A stretch of DNA of 64,000 bases from Chryseobacterium aureum (GTDB lineage: Bacteria > Bacteroidota > Bacteroidia > Flavobacteriales > Weeksellaceae), in the NCBI RefSeq assembly GCF_003971235.1, contig NZ_CP034661.1, positions 1,798,001 to 1,862,000 on the forward strand. Reading direction: 5' to 3'. Below, in pieces: positions 17,779-28,027 of the stretch (position 1 is the first letter of the stretch; the number at the start of each line of letters is the position of its first letter). Below the pieces are notes generated by a model. It was not told the origin of the DNA and did no database searches. It saw only the letters and a list, made by a program, of their open reading frames with translations. A program made the translations under genes and the position numbers.

Positions 17779-20574
17779 TTAAAATTCTAATTGCAATCCT
17801 ACCAAGATTGTTCTTACTGCAGGGTAAGTATAAAGGTTATATGATCCAGGTACAAATAATGCTGTAGATTCTCCAGATCCTACTGAAACTTCAGGTTCAC
17901 CATGGAATTTAGTTACTGTAAATAAATTCTGTCCCTGTACATATGCTCTCAATTTATTGATTGGGGATCCTTCTCCTAAGAATGCTTTATCAAATGTGTA
18001 ACCTAAAGTAAGTGATCTTAATCTTAAGTAATCTGATTTCTCAATCCATTGATCAGAATCACGCATACCATTACTGTCTACTTTTTGGAACACTCCTGTA
18101 TCACCTGGATTTTGCCAAATGTTAGCAGCAGCCTGCGCCATGTTTCTACCTGCAACGGCCAATGTTGGATCAACAGCAGCTAAGTACATATTGTTATATG
18201 TATAGCCACCTAGCTTAAATGCAAAATCTGCACTGAAATCAAGTGCTTTGTACTGAACTGTAGTACCAAATCCTCCAAAGCTTTTCGGGAATGGAGATTT
18301 GTCGGTAAGTGGAACTGCATTAGATGCACTGTATACATCGGTAATATTTCCTGCTTTATCATAGTATAAAGCCTTTCCGTTACTTGAATCTACTCCTGCA
18401 AATCTAACATTATAGAATACATATGGAGTTTCTCCTACTTTAAGATAGGTATCTCCTAAGTTTCTTTCAGTCTGTCCGTTTGACAGTTTATCAAGAACAG
18501 ACTTCTGGAAAGAGATGTTAGCATGTAAATTCCACTGGAAATCTTTTCTCTTGATTACGTCTACGCTAAGCTCAGCCTCAAGACCTTTCTGAGACATATC
18601 TCCTGCATTGATGTACTGATAGTATCCTCCTTCCTGTTTATCAAGAGGTACTAGCTGTACGAAATCTTTTCTCTTATTTTTATATACTTCTACTGATCCA
18701 CGAATTCTTCTGTTCCACATTGTGAAATCTACCCCAAGATTGGTAATTGCATTAGATTCCCATTTAAGATTATTGTTACCAATAATATAATTACCCTGAG
18801 AAACTGTTCCTGGATACAAAGTACCATTACCACCATATAAACCGTAGCTTACATTAGTTACGTTATAATAATCCGGCAATGTTCCGTCGTTACCTGTTGT
18901 ACCATAAGATCCTCTAAGCTTCAAATCATTGATGAAACCACCACTCATAAAGTCTTCCTTGGCAATATTCCAAGCTGCACTTGCAGACCAGAAAACACCG
19001 CTTTGGTTATTGGCACCGAATCTAGATGAAGCATCTCTTCTTAATGATCCAGTTACCAAATACTTACCGGCATAATCATAGTTTAATAAACCTGCCAAAC
19101 TGAATAAGGTATTTCTCACCTTAACCCCGGTAAATGTATTTCTGTCCGAAGGAGTCGTGATAGAAGGAACATTTAATTCAGAAGATTTTAATCCATACGC
19201 ACCTCCATTCATTGTTTCGTTATAGTTATCGTTGTATTCGATAAATCCTAAGAAATCAAAGTTGTGGCTTCCATAAGATTTTTTATAGTTGATGGAGTTA
19301 TTCCATGTGTAGTTAAACGTATAGAATGAGTTTTTGTTCAGTGAACCTGTAGGAACTTTATTAACTGTGATATCTAAATTGGAACCTTTCTTCAACCACT
19401 GAGTTCCCATGTACCAATCGAAAAGTCCGTTAAAGTTTGTTTTAAACTTCAGACCATCAATAATTTTATATTCTGCAAATAAAGTTACCGGAATTCTCAG
19501 TCTCTGATCATCTAATCTATAATTACGGATCTGCTCAACAACGTTAGAACCAGCTCTCATAGTCTGGTTATAGCTTCCGTCCGGGTTATATACCGGTTCA
19601 TATGGAGCATATTTATACATTGCCCCAAATGGGTTTTGAGTATTATTTCTATCTCTGAAATTCTGAGTTTCCTGATATTGAACACCAAGGTTGATTCCTA
19701 CGTTCAGCTTTTCACTCAATTTATTGGTAAATCCAAAGTTACCTGTATACCTCTTCAGTCCGTCTATATCTCTGATAATACCGTTGTCAGAATCATATCC
19801 TAAAGAGTAATAAAAAGTACTTTCTCTGGATCCTCCTTGTGCGCTGAACAGGTAAGACTGGATGCTTGAAGGTTTCAAAAGATCTTTTTGCCAGTTGTGA
19901 TCGTAGGCAGCAAGTCTGTCTATTTCCTGCTGAGTTCTAGGCTTAAACCCCAGATATCCCAATTGGTTCTGGAAATCCAGTAACTCTCGGGAATTCATCA
20001 TCGTATAGTTTTTATCTCTCAGTTTTTCACTGAAACCAAATTTAGTTTCAAATGAATAGTGAGTTTTTCCGGCTTTACCGGCTTTGGTAGTCACTACCAC
20101 TACCCCGTTTGCTCCTCTGGCACCATACTGTGCAGTAGCAGCAGCATCTTTAAGGATTGAAATAGATTCTACATCTGCAGGGTTGATTGCACTGAACTGT
20201 CTCGCAGTCATATACATCCCGTTCACTACATAAGTAGGCTCTGAAGATCCTCCTACACCGGCAACTCCTCTTACCAAAATGGTAGCAGCAGCACCTGGCT
20301 GTCCTGTCGTACTTTGTACAAATACCCCTGAAGCTCTACCCTGTAAAGAGTTTCCGATAGATGTTGTAGGAGAATTTCTTCTGATTTCATCTCCTCCAAC
20401 TACTGCCTGAGCCTGAGTGATTTCATCTGCTTTTTTCTTCTGGTATCCAGTAACGATTACTTCATCGATCTTATTCTCCTTCAGAACAGAATCATTCTTA
20501 GATTTCTGTGCAAAAGCAGCTTGTCCTAAAAAAAACAAAGCTCCTGCACTTAATACATGTAACTTCACATTCAT
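17779..20574 (-). CDS. SusC/RagA family TonB-linked outer-membrane transporter
   Basis: A 931-residue TonB-dependent transporter. A signal peptide covers residues 1-22 (ending QAAFAQ). The TonB-box-like DEVIVTGYQ lies around residues 38-46. A plug domain with the SusC signature (VLVRGVAGVGG..PTYVVNGMY, ILKDAAATAQYGARGANGVVVVTT) and a ~700-residue barrel follow, ending in LVGLQLEF with a terminal Phe. Unlike many SusC proteins, it has no carboxypeptidase-regulatory-like domain between the signal peptide and the TonB box. It is the first gene of a susCD pair. A near-consensus -7 element (7 of 8, CATATTTG) lies at 20603-20610. Confidence 0.92.
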   Translation of the reverse strand: MNVKLHVLSAGALFFLGQAAFAQKSKNDSVLKENKIDEVIVTGYQKKKADEITQAQAVVGGDEIRRNSPTTSIGNSLQGRASGVFVQSTTGQPGAAATILVRGVAGVGGSSEPTYVVNGMYMTARQFSAINPADVESISILKDAAATAQYGARGANGVVVVTTKAGKAGKTHYSFETKFGFSEKLRDKNYTMMNSRELLDFQNQLGYLGFKPRTQQEIDRLAAYDHNWQKDLLKPSSIQSYLFSAQGGSRESTFYYSLGYDSDNGIIRDIDGLKRYTGNFGFTNKLSEKLNVGINLGVQYQETQNFRDRNNTQNPFGAMYKYAPYEPVYNPDGSYNQTMRAGSNVVEQIRNYRLDDQRLRIPVTLFAEYKIIDGLKFKTNFNGLFDWYMGTQWLKKGSNLDITVNKVPTGSLNKNSFYTFNYTWNNSINYKKSYGSHNFDFLGFIEYNDNYNETMNGGAYGLKSSELNVPSITTPSDRNTFTGVKVRNTLFSLAGLLNYDYAGKYLVTGSLRRDASSRFGANNQSGVFWSASAAWNIAKEDFMSGGFINDLKLRGSYGTTGNDGTLPDYYNVTNVSYGLYGGNGTLYPGTVSQGNYIIGNNNLKWESNAITNLGVDFTMWNRRIRGSVEVYKNKRKDFVQLVPLDKQEGGYYQYINAGDMSQKGLEAELSVDVIKRKDFQWNLHANISFQKSVLDKLSNGQTERNLGDTYLKVGETPYVFYNVRFAGVDSSNGKALYYDKAGNITDVYSASNAVPLTDKSPFPKSFGGFGTTVQYKALDFSADFAFKLGGYTYNNMYLAAVDPTLAVAGRNMAQAAANIWQNPGDTGVFQKVDSNGMRDSDQWIEKSDYLRLRSLTLGYTFDKAFLGEGSPINKLRAYVQGQNLFTVTKFHGEPEVSVGSGESTALFVPGSYNLYTYPAVRTILVGLQLEF

Positions 20575-21135
20575 ATTAACAGATTTTAATATATTCAAGG
20601 GACAAATATGTCGATAAATATCTACAACATCAATTCGTTAAACGCTGAAAACAGGCTTCCAGAACGGATAAATTTACATCTATACTAAAAAAATGATGTG
20701 AAATAGTTTTATTTGTATTTAAAAATTTAACAAAAAATAAGTGAATTTAAACATTAACGGAATTTTAATAAATTTTAAAATTAAAATCAATTTTCATTAA
20801 TTCAATATATTTAAAGAAAAATATAAATTCAAAAATAAATTAATTAGAAAAATATAAATTAAACAAATTTTAAATTTCAAGAAAAACAGAGAAAAAAATA
20901 GCTGATTTTACTAAAATTTATATAAAAAACACCGCACACCCCTTATTTGGATGCCATGTAAGCGATATTGTCATTAAAAAACTGTTCATCTACTATATGG
21001 TGAATTAGGTTGATATAAGCAAAAGCCATATCAAAATTTACTGTAAATTTTTAACCATTTAATCATTTAGGTTAAAAATAATTCAACCACAAATCTTGAA
21101 AGATCAGATTATTTTTTACATTCATAAAAAAAGCA
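20575..21135. other. Extremely AT-rich intergenic region before susC
   Basis: No gene is seen in these 560 bases. The part at 20640-20930 is almost pure A/T with runs of aaattta-type repeats. It is followed toward 21135 by a more ordinary stretch (20940-21070). It must hold the susC promoter (CATATTTG, 20603-20610, minus). The rest may be a nucleoid-protein binding or upstream activating region. Confidence 0.4.
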
Positions 21136-21160
21136 AAGCATCCCATATTTTGGGATGCTT
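21136..21160 (-). terminator. Terminator after the HMG-CoA synthase gene
   Basis: A perfect 10-bp stem (aagcatccca / tgggatgctt) with a 5-base loop, followed on the minus strand by a T-run. Confidence 0.85.
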
Positions 21161-21186
21161 TATATTTTACTTTTAAAATAGTTTTA

Positions 21187-22512
21187 CTATTGATAACTGT
21201 AATATCGTGCTCCGACCAGAACCGGATTTTCAGATTCTACAGAGACCAGCCCAAAACCTTTATATTGGTTGTTTACAGATTCCTTTACTTGTTTTCTGTG
21301 AAGTTTCTCATACGTATCAAAATCTACCGGAGTTCTTTGTTTTAGCTTTTCAAACAAATTCCACTTCTCTACTACTTTTTTCCAGTTTTCAGAAACTTTT
21401 CCGGCAAATACTTTTGATTTCGAACCACTTCCATAGCCTACAAAACCTATTTCTTTTCCGGACAGGTCTTCATTTTCATTAAAAGAAGTTTGTAATGCAG
21501 AAAGAAATGCCATAAAAATAGAAGCGGTGTACATATTCCCTATTTCGGAAGACGCTCTCTGGGTCTTTTCTATCTTATCATTAATTAATTTCAGATAGTT
21601 TTCAGATTTTGCGACAGCCTTTTGTTCCTCTGCTGTTTCATAAGAAAAGCCATTTTCAAGACTATAGATCTCTGTAAAAACTCTTTTCCCATGGAAAGCA
21701 TACGGAAGATGGAAGATAATGTATTTCCAGTTTTCATAAGGCTTTTGCTGTCCTGTTATTTCTTTATAATGTTGATAAGCTTCTTTTATTCTATCCTGAT
21801 AACATTGATTAGAATATTGTCCGTCAAAAACAGGTTCATCCGTAAAAATTTCAATTTTTTCCGGGTAATTCTCCGGAGCTCCTTTCAAATTTTCTTTAAG
21901 ATAAGATCTTCTGGGTTTGAAAAAATCAAAAACACTTTCTGAAGCAACTCCCCAGTTATTTTCTATTTCAAGAAGATCTGGTTTTGAGGAAACCAAAAGC
22001 GCTACCGCCCCTCCGCCTTGTGTATATTCTCCTGATGAGGCTAATTCATATTTTGCATAGTCGCTGGCAATTACTACTGCTTTTTTATCGGGATTCACTC
22101 TTACAAAGTCCAGAGCGTTATGTAAAGCATCCACCGCACCTACACAGGCAAAAGTCATATCAAGGACATCACAATTTTTAAAACTTCTTGCTCCAAATTC
22201 TTCTTCCAATACTTTTTCTACCATCTGTACTGCGTAGGAAGCCGTGGGTTTTGCTGCATCCACAGCACTTTCTGTTCCCAGATATACTCTTGCTATTTCC
22301 TTCGGATTAATATGATAATCTTTTATAAGCTTCAGTAATGCTTCTGCTGCAAAGGTGGCAGCATCTTCGTGAACATCAGAAAGTCCCATTTTATGAAGGC
22401 CCAGGCCTTTTTCCAGTTTCGCCGGTTCTATTCCTCTTTTTTCTGCCAAGTCCTTAATCTCCAAATATAAACCAGGCACATAATACGCCGCTGCTTCAAT
22501 TCCAAAACTCAT
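21187..22512 (-). CDS. Hydroxymethylglutaryl-CoA synthase
   Basis: A 441-residue thiolase-fold enzyme that condenses acetyl-CoA with acetoacetyl-CoA to HMG-CoA in the mevalonate pathway to isoprenoids. The catalytic triad is visible: general acid E81 in GTESAVD, nucleophile C123 in TFACVGAVDAL, and H268 in FHLPYAFHGKR. Other landmarks are GGGAVALLV and the C-terminal GYGSGSKSKVF. Length fits bacterial or archaeal-type HMG-CoA synthases. It is monocistronic with a strong terminator. Confidence 0.9.
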   Translation of the reverse strand: MSFGIEAAAYYVPGLYLEIKDLAEKRGIEPAKLEKGLGLHKMGLSDVHEDAATFAAEALLKLIKDYHINPKEIARVYLGTESAVDAAKPTASYAVQMVEKVLEEEFGARSFKNCDVLDMTFACVGAVDALHNALDFVRVNPDKKAVVIASDYAKYELASSGEYTQGGGAVALLVSSKPDLLEIENNWGVASESVFDFFKPRRSYLKENLKGAPENYPEKIEIFTDEPVFDGQYSNQCYQDRIKEAYQHYKEITGQQKPYENWKYIIFHLPYAFHGKRVFTEIYSLENGFSYETAEEQKAVAKSENYLKLINDKIEKTQRASSEIGNMYTASIFMAFLSALQTSFNENEDLSGKEIGFVGYGSGSKSKVFAGKVSENWKKVVEKWNLFEKLKQRTPVDFDTYEKLHRKQVKESVNNQYKGFGLVSVESENPVLVGARYYSYQ

Positions 22513-22649
22513 AATTGTCTAAATTTTAAACGAATTTATGAAAGATCATGCAAAAAACAGTGGTAAAAAGTGCTGATTTTTATAACATCATTAAAAATCA
22601 ATGGATTCTAAAATAGAATATGATCATTGAGTAATCCCATGATTAAAAG

Positions 22650-22673
22650 AAAGCCGGCAAATTTGCCGGCTTT
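22650..22673. terminator. Terminator after the M1 peptidase gene
   Basis: A perfect 24-base palindrome (aaagccggcaaa / tttgccggcttt), 6 bases after the stop codon. Confidence 0.75.
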
Positions 22674-22678
22674 AAATG

Positions 22679-25189
22679 TTATTTATAGTTTTCAATGGCT
22701 TTATTGAGAACATCAATCTGCTTATTGATACTGGCTGCATTTTGTGGATTCTGTTTCAGCAGTTCCATCTTTTTGCTTAAGCCATCTTTCAGTATCTGAA
22801 CCATCATCATTTTAGCCTGTGGATTATCTGCCATCTGGTTTTTGGCATATCCTGCTATTTTTGTAATGCTTTCCGTTGCTTTCAGGTTATCGGAAGTCAT
22901 AATCCAGTTGAAACCGTCTTCCGCCGCTTTTCCTAATTCCGGATTCTGGAATTTAATAAACGGATAGAAAGCAGCAAGAGGAGCTATGTTTTCCATCTGA
23001 GATACGACTTTATTTTTCACAATAATCGGAAGCAACTGCGCCTGCAGCTCATCTGAAGCTCCTTTCATATCAATTTTATCAGCGAGACTATTGGCTTTAG
23101 ACGGATCAATAGATAGAATTGCTCCCATTGAGCTTCCTTTTACGGCATTGGAAACAGCTCCTGCTCCTTTTTCAAACAGCGGAAGGTATTTCTTGTCTTT
23201 TGTTTTTCCTAATGCAGTAACAGCAGCTGCCTGCGTTAATGTTTTCGGGTCACTGGCTGCCAGTTTTTCAACTTCAGCTCCCAAGGCCTTCATTTGTTCA
23301 GGATTGGTAAGGTCGATTAATTCTAACGCTTTGATTCTTACTCTGAAGAAAGGATCTTTCAAAGCGGCAGCGAGTAATTTTATGGCAGCAGGACTTTTTC
23401 CAACCTGATCTTTGATTCCGGCTAACGCCAGATACCTGCTTTTGAATTCTTTAGAATTGGTAAACTGCATCAGGTTTTGCTCCGGTGTTTTGGTCTCTGT
23501 AATTTCTGCCAGTAAAACACCATCTGCATTAATATTTACCAGATCAGGTGCCTTAGACACGTCAAAACTGAATGTATTTTTAGCTTCGGCATTTACCCAG
23601 ACATTATATCTTTTCGGTTTTCCGTTGTCATACACATCTATAGCCAGAGGAAATTCAAATGGCTTTTCCTGAGTCTGATTAATCGTTACTGTTACCTGTT
23701 TTTTTACAGGTTCAAAGGTAGATGAGGAATTTATTTTTGGATTTCCGCTTCCAAAATACCATTGATTAAAGAACCAGTTTAGGTCTTTTCCGGACACTTT
23801 CTCAAAAGAGAGTCTTAATTGATGTGCTTCTGCATTCTGATATTCATTGGTTTTCAGATAATCATTCATTCCACCAAAGAAAGCATCATCACCCAGATAG
23901 TTTCTCAGCATATTCAAAATCCCCCCTCCTTTCTGATACGTTACCAGGTCAAAAACGTCTTCGCGGGATTCATAATTGAACCTTACAAGATTCTTATTAA
24001 AGTCTGACGGATTATGGATGTACTGATTCACATCTGTCATCAGATGATAATCTGCCTGGTCTTTTCCGTATTTATATTCATTCCAAAGGTATTCTGAGTA
24101 ATTGGCAAAAGATTCATTAACAGTAAGGTTACTCCAGCTTTCCGCTGTAACAAGATCACCAAACCAATGGTGAAAGAGTTCGTGCGCGATGGTATCTTCC
24201 CATGTATTCTCATCGATAAGCTGTCCCGGCTTTTGAAGGATATCACTTCCGTGAAGAGTGGCAGTGGTATTTTCCATGGCTCCGCTTACATAATCTCTTC
24301 CTGAAATCTGGGCATATTTTGCCCATGGATAATCATAATTCAGCTTTTTGGAGAAAAAATCGATCATTTCCGGAGTATTTCCGTAGATCTGCTTAGCATA
24401 AGGTTCGTATTCTTTTTCTATGTAATAATCAACCGGAATATTTTTCCATTTATCTTTTACAACAGCATATTCTCCCACTCCCATAAAGAAAAGATAGGTA
24501 GAATGTCTTTTATCCATTACCCAGTGATCGGTTCTAAGTCCATTAGATTCTTTTTTGGATTCTTTCAGGAGACCGTTGGAAAGGGTTACATACTGATCAG
24601 GAACCGTCATATAGATTTCCTGGGTAGTCTTTTGGTTGGGTTTATCAATAGTGGGAAACCATGCGGAGGAGGATTCTGTTTCGCCCTGTGTCCAGATTTG
24701 TGTAGGCTTATCCGAATCTGTTCCCTGGGCATTGATGAAATACAGTCCTTTTGCATCATTGATTGCCATACTTCCCTGCTGTTTTACCTCATTCGGTCGG
24801 GATGTATATTTGATATAAACTGTATAATCCTGATTTTTCTGGTAGGTTTTATCCAGACTGATTTTCAGAACATCATTTTTGTAATCGTATTTTAGAGGTG
24901 TTTTTTTACCGTTATTATCAAGTGCTACTTCATGAATCAGCATTCCTTTTGCATCAAGAGTAAGTTCATTCGCAGCATAAAAATAAGGTGAGGCAGTAAG
25001 CCATTCTTCCCCATTCATCTGCTCTTTCTGATAATCGAAATTTACTTTCAGCTTGGTGTGTTTAAGTTCTGTTACTTTGGTTGGTGTAGCTCTGTATACT
25101 TTTTCCCTTCCTGAAGTGTCAGTCTGTGCCGATGCGTTTGCGGAAAATAAAATCCCGAGTATAGCAATTGACAAAATAGCCTTTCTCAT
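22679..25189 (-). CDS. M1 family metallopeptidase (aminopeptidase N-like)
   Basis: An 836-residue secreted gluzincin. It has a signal peptide (residues 1-21, ending ANASAQ) and an N-terminal beta domain. The exopeptidase motif is GAMEN (303-307). The zinc site is HELFH at 336-340, with the third ligand E359 in NESFANYSEYLWNEY, the expected 18-residue spacing. The C-terminal ~250 residues are helical repeats (HEAT/ERAP1-like, LKDPFFRVRIKALELID). It probably trims peptides in the periplasm or outside the cell. A 72-residue gene ends 26 bases upstream on the same strand and may be cotranscribed. Confidence 0.92.
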   Translation of the reverse strand: MRKAILSIAILGILFSANASAQTDTSGREKVYRATPTKVTELKHTKLKVNFDYQKEQMNGEEWLTASPYFYAANELTLDAKGMLIHEVALDNNGKKTPLKYDYKNDVLKISLDKTYQKNQDYTVYIKYTSRPNEVKQQGSMAINDAKGLYFINAQGTDSDKPTQIWTQGETESSSAWFPTIDKPNQKTTQEIYMTVPDQYVTLSNGLLKESKKESNGLRTDHWVMDKRHSTYLFFMGVGEYAVVKDKWKNIPVDYYIEKEYEPYAKQIYGNTPEMIDFFSKKLNYDYPWAKYAQISGRDYVSGAMENTTATLHGSDILQKPGQLIDENTWEDTIAHELFHHWFGDLVTAESWSNLTVNESFANYSEYLWNEYKYGKDQADYHLMTDVNQYIHNPSDFNKNLVRFNYESREDVFDLVTYQKGGGILNMLRNYLGDDAFFGGMNDYLKTNEYQNAEAHQLRLSFEKVSGKDLNWFFNQWYFGSGNPKINSSSTFEPVKKQVTVTINQTQEKPFEFPLAIDVYDNGKPKRYNVWVNAEAKNTFSFDVSKAPDLVNINADGVLLAEITETKTPEQNLMQFTNSKEFKSRYLALAGIKDQVGKSPAAIKLLAAALKDPFFRVRIKALELIDLTNPEQMKALGAEVEKLAASDPKTLTQAAAVTALGKTKDKKYLPLFEKGAGAVSNAVKGSSMGAILSIDPSKANSLADKIDMKGASDELQAQLLPIIVKNKVVSQMENIAPLAAFYPFIKFQNPELGKAAEDGFNWIMTSDNLKATESITKIAGYAKNQMADNPQAKMMMVQILKDGLSKKMELLKQNPQNAASINKQIDVLNKAIENYK

Positions 25190-25215
25190 TGGTTTACTTT
25201 ATTATTTTTTAAGAA

Positions 25216-25434
25216 TTATTTTTTAATGATGATATCGAAAATATCATTGACTAAAGTTTCATAGTCACCTGTTTTAAGCTGCTCTTTGGTTTTGGCAAAG
25301 GCTTTTTTCAGCTCGCTCTCAGGGTTTTCATCATCTACTATTTCGGCTGAAGCTACCCCTTTCAACTGAAGCACTGCGTTCTTTAGTACTTCGAGGTCTG
25401 CATTTTCTTCGATATTGATTTTTAAATACTTCAT
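25216..25434 (-). CDS. Small DUF2683-like protein of unknown function
   Basis: A 72-residue soluble protein: a beta-alpha-beta start (MKYLKINIEENADLEVLKNAVLQL), a short strand VASAEIVDD, then a charged helix pair ending NDIFDIIIKK. It vaguely resembles DUF2683-type or antitoxin-like small proteins, with no toxin-like partner beside it. It precedes the M1 peptidase gene by 26 bases and has a -7 box 90 bases upstream. Coding is likely from codon use and position; function is unknown. Confidence 0.55.
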   Translation of the reverse strand: MKYLKINIEENADLEVLKNAVLQLKGVASAEIVDDENPESELKKAFAKTKEQLKTGDYETLVNDIFDIIIKK

Positions 25435-25523
25435 GATTTATTTTTAAACATTTGAAATATATGACAGACAACTTTTCCTTTTATCCTTTTTTGCAGGATT
25501 AATGAACAGGAATTGTTGTTTTT

Positions 25524-25531
25524 CAAATTTA
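25524..25531 (-). promoter_or_regulatory. -7 box (TAAATTTG) for the small gene and M1 peptidase
   Basis: Perfect TAnnTTTG on the minus strand, 90 bases before the ATG at 25434. Confidence 0.4.
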
Positions 25532-25592
25532 AGAAACAATTGTCAAAAGAAAGGGTACGGAAGTATTTATCTCAGGATAATTTGTGAAACGG

Positions 25593-27029
25593 CTATTTTA
25601 TACGGATCATTTTCCCGTTTTTGTAAAGAAATGTTGCGGTACAATCTTTTTTATCAATGATATTATCTACATGTATTTTCAGAGGATCAATGCCGTTTAT
25701 TTTACACAGCTGAGGACTTTCCCATCTTTTATAGAAAATGGGTTCTCTGAGGGTAAAATTTGGATTGGATTTAAGTTCATCAAAAATGCCATATTCCAGG
25801 CAGATTTCTCCTCTTTCAATATTATTTTCTTTGAGCGCTGTATTCAGTTTACTGAACAATTCATTATTAAATTTTGCCGCATAGATCCATGAATCTTTTA
25901 CACTAATATTGGTAATCACAAGAAAAAAAGTGATCACTGATAAAAAGATGCTGATTGTTTTCTGCTGAAATTTCAGTTTTACAGAAACCCAAATCACACC
26001 TGAAATCATAAAAAGAGTATAAAAAAGCCTTATGGCCCCTAAGTTTCTGTTTTCAAACCCGAAAAGTGTAGGAACATATGATGAGACAAAGTAAATACTC
26101 AATCCCAGCAATACCGCAGTTAAAGAAAAAAGGCTTAGTTTTTTCAGAAATTCAGATTTATTTTTAAAATCATCATTACAGAATATTTTATAGACTGCAA
26201 CAGGAATAATGACCGACATGATTACTCCGCCAATATTCATATTTCTCAGATGTAATACTCCTTTATACAAAGCCACAAAAAAATCGTAAAAAAACATTTT
26301 AAAGGAAAGAACAATGACAAACAGTACTCTTTTAACATCCAGTATTTTGCCTACCTCATCTCTTTGATAGTAATGCACAAAAATAGCAGGCTGAATTACT
26401 TTTCTGAAAATAAAAACTGCTCCCAGTGTAAGAAAGGCAAACAGCAGCCGCTGTTTATTTTCTTTAATCAGAAACAGATTCAGAACTATCAACGGAAGAA
26501 AAATCTCATAACTCAGCACCGAGGCGATAAAGCAAACTGCACTGAGAACAATGTTTTTCCGGATATAGACCCCATAAATGCTTAAAGCGAAAAAAATAGT
26601 TGCCAGATTGGAATTAAGCATCATCGTAGAAAACTGAATGCTCGTTCCTATCTGGGAAACAGAATACAGCAGGATTATTAAGCTGGCAAGTTCTTTGGAA
26701 ACAATTTTACGGGCAACCCAATAGATTACCATGAATGAAAGTGGAAAAAAAAGGAGTCCGAGAAAATAAACAGATTCATTATTCCTTGCTAAAAAGCATA
26801 CTGTCGCTGTCACAAATCCTGAAACCGGGCGGGCACCCATTGTTTGGGAATCCAGATACGTATGCACAAAAGACAGATAGGAACCCGAAATGGTTTTTAA
26901 TCCATAAACGCTGGCTAAATCATCCGTCAGAACGGCCCTCTCTTTAAAAACAGAGAGCAATACATATAAATGGTAAACAACTATCAGGATATTTAATAAT
27001 ATCTGATAATTATTCCTTTTTTCTTTCAT
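25593..27029 (-). CDS. Polytopic membrane protein, possible GT-C glycosyltransferase-like
   Basis: A 478-residue inner-membrane protein with about ten or eleven helices and a ~90-residue soluble C-terminus. Polar loops such as DDLASVYGLKTISGSYLSF follow the first helix, where GT-C enzymes carry their catalytic acid, and two adjacent Asp (TDD) are present there. The overall architecture fits membrane glycosyltransferases or uncharacterised polysaccharide proteins, but I do not recognise a specific family. It is monocistronic with its own -7 box. A membrane role is certain; the enzymatic role is a guess. Confidence 0.55.
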   Translation of the reverse strand: MKEKRNNYQILLNILIVVYHLYVLLSVFKERAVLTDDLASVYGLKTISGSYLSFVHTYLDSQTMGARPVSGFVTATVCFLARNNESVYFLGLLFFPLSFMVIYWVARKIVSKELASLIILLYSVSQIGTSIQFSTMMLNSNLATIFFALSIYGVYIRKNIVLSAVCFIASVLSYEIFLPLIVLNLFLIKENKQRLLFAFLTLGAVFIFRKVIQPAIFVHYYQRDEVGKILDVKRVLFVIVLSFKMFFYDFFVALYKGVLHLRNMNIGGVIMSVIIPVAVYKIFCNDDFKNKSEFLKKLSLFSLTAVLLGLSIYFVSSYVPTLFGFENRNLGAIRLFYTLFMISGVIWVSVKLKFQQKTISIFLSVITFFLVITNISVKDSWIYAAKFNNELFSKLNTALKENNIERGEICLEYGIFDELKSNPNFTLREPIFYKRWESPQLCKINGIDPLKIHVDNIIDKKDCTATFLYKNGKMIRIK

Positions 27030-27063
27030 AAGTGTTTCAGTTACTTTGGTTATTTCACTTCGC

Positions 27064-27071
27064 CAAAAGTA
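27064..27071 (-). promoter_or_regulatory. -7 box (TACTTTTG) for the polytopic membrane protein
   Basis: Perfect TAnnTTTG on the minus strand, 34 bases before the ATG at 27029, in the gap after thyA. Confidence 0.5.
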
Positions 27072-27097
27072 ATAGAAATATCAGAATAAAAAAAATA

Positions 27098-27892
27098 TTA
27101 AATGGCTACAGGTGCTTTAATCCCCGGATGCGGATCATAGTTTTCTAATGTAAAGTCTTCAAAATTGAAATCGAAGATATCTTTAACCTCAGGATTCAGT
27201 TTCATGACAGGAAGGGGTCTGGGTTCTCTTCCAAGCTGTCTGTGTACCTGCTCAAAGTGATTATTGTAAATATGAACATCTCCGAAACTGTGAACATAAT
27301 CACCTACTTCCAGATCGCAAACCTGTGCTACCATCATCAAAAGCAAAGCATAGCTTGCGATATTAAACGGCACTCCCAGGAAAACATCTGCGCTTCTTTG
27401 GTAGAGCTGCAAAGAAAGTTTACCGTCTGCTACATAAAACTGAAACAAAGCGTGGCAAGGTGCCAAGGCCATATTAGGAATTTCTGCCACATTCCATGCT
27501 GATACAATCAGTCTTCTGGAATCCGGGTTCTTTTTTATCTGGCCGATAACTTCTGTGATCTGGTCTACAACTTTTCCGTCTGCGCCACTCCAGCTTCTCC
27601 ACTGTGCTCCATACACGGGGCCCAGGTCACCGTTTTCGTCTGCCCATTCGTCCCAGATACTTACTCCGTTATCTTTAAGGTATTTGATATTGGTGTCTCC
27701 TTTCAGGAACCAAAGCAGTTCATAGATAATGGATTTCAAATGCACTTTTTTGGTAGTTACCAAAGGAAATCCTTTAGACAGGTCATATCTCAGCTGATAT
27801 CCGAACACGCTTCTTGTTCCGGTGCCTGTTCTGTCGGTTTTATCAGTTCCGTTGTCTAAAATATGCTGTAAAAGGTCCAGGTAGTTTTGCAT
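27098..27892 (-). CDS. thyA: Thymidylate synthase
   Basis: A 264-residue enzyme, the same length as E. coli ThyA. It methylates dUMP to dTMP with methylene-tetrahydrofolate. Landmarks are [13 protein letters not shown], the catalytic cysteine in [34 protein letters not shown] (dUMP binding) and the C-terminal [12 protein letters not shown] chose ATG at 27892, giving MQNYLDLLQ, over a TTG 24 bases upstream. A perfect -7 box lies 21 bases before the ATG. Confidence 0.95.
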   Translation of the reverse strand: MQNYLDLLQHILDNGTDKTDRTGTGTRSVFGYQLRYDLSKGFPLVTTKKVHLKSIIYELLWFLKGDTNIKYLKDNGVSIWDEWADENGDLGPVYGAQWRSWSGADGKVVDQITEVIGQIKKNPDSRRLIVSAWNVAEIPNMALAPCHALFQFYVADGKLSLQLYQRSADVFLGVPFNIASYALLLMMVAQVCDLEVGDYVHSFGDVHIYNNHFEQVHRQLGREPRPLPVMKLNPEVKDIFDFNFEDFTLENYDPHPGIKAPVAI

Positions 27893-27913
27893 TTTGAATG
27901 AGATTTTAAGTTT

Positions 27914-27921
27914 CAAATTTA
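27914..27921 (-). promoter_or_regulatory. -7 box (TAAATTTG) for thyA
   Basis: Perfect TAnnTTTG on the minus strand. It also overlaps the in-frame upstream TTG, which argues against that TTG as a start. Confidence 0.55.
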
Positions 27922-27936
27922 GTAAAAACCATCAAA

Positions 27937-27964
27937 AAAAGCACTCACTTTTATGAATGCTTTT
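27937..27964. terminator. Terminator after the Gre-like gene
   Basis: The stem aaaagcactca / tgaatgctttt (one mismatch) is flanked by A-run and T-run on the two sides, so it can work in both directions. Confidence 0.6.
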
Positions 27965-28027
27965 TATAGAGGTGATCTCTATTTTCTATTAAACAACTGT
28001 ATATCTGATATCTAAGAGATATTAATT

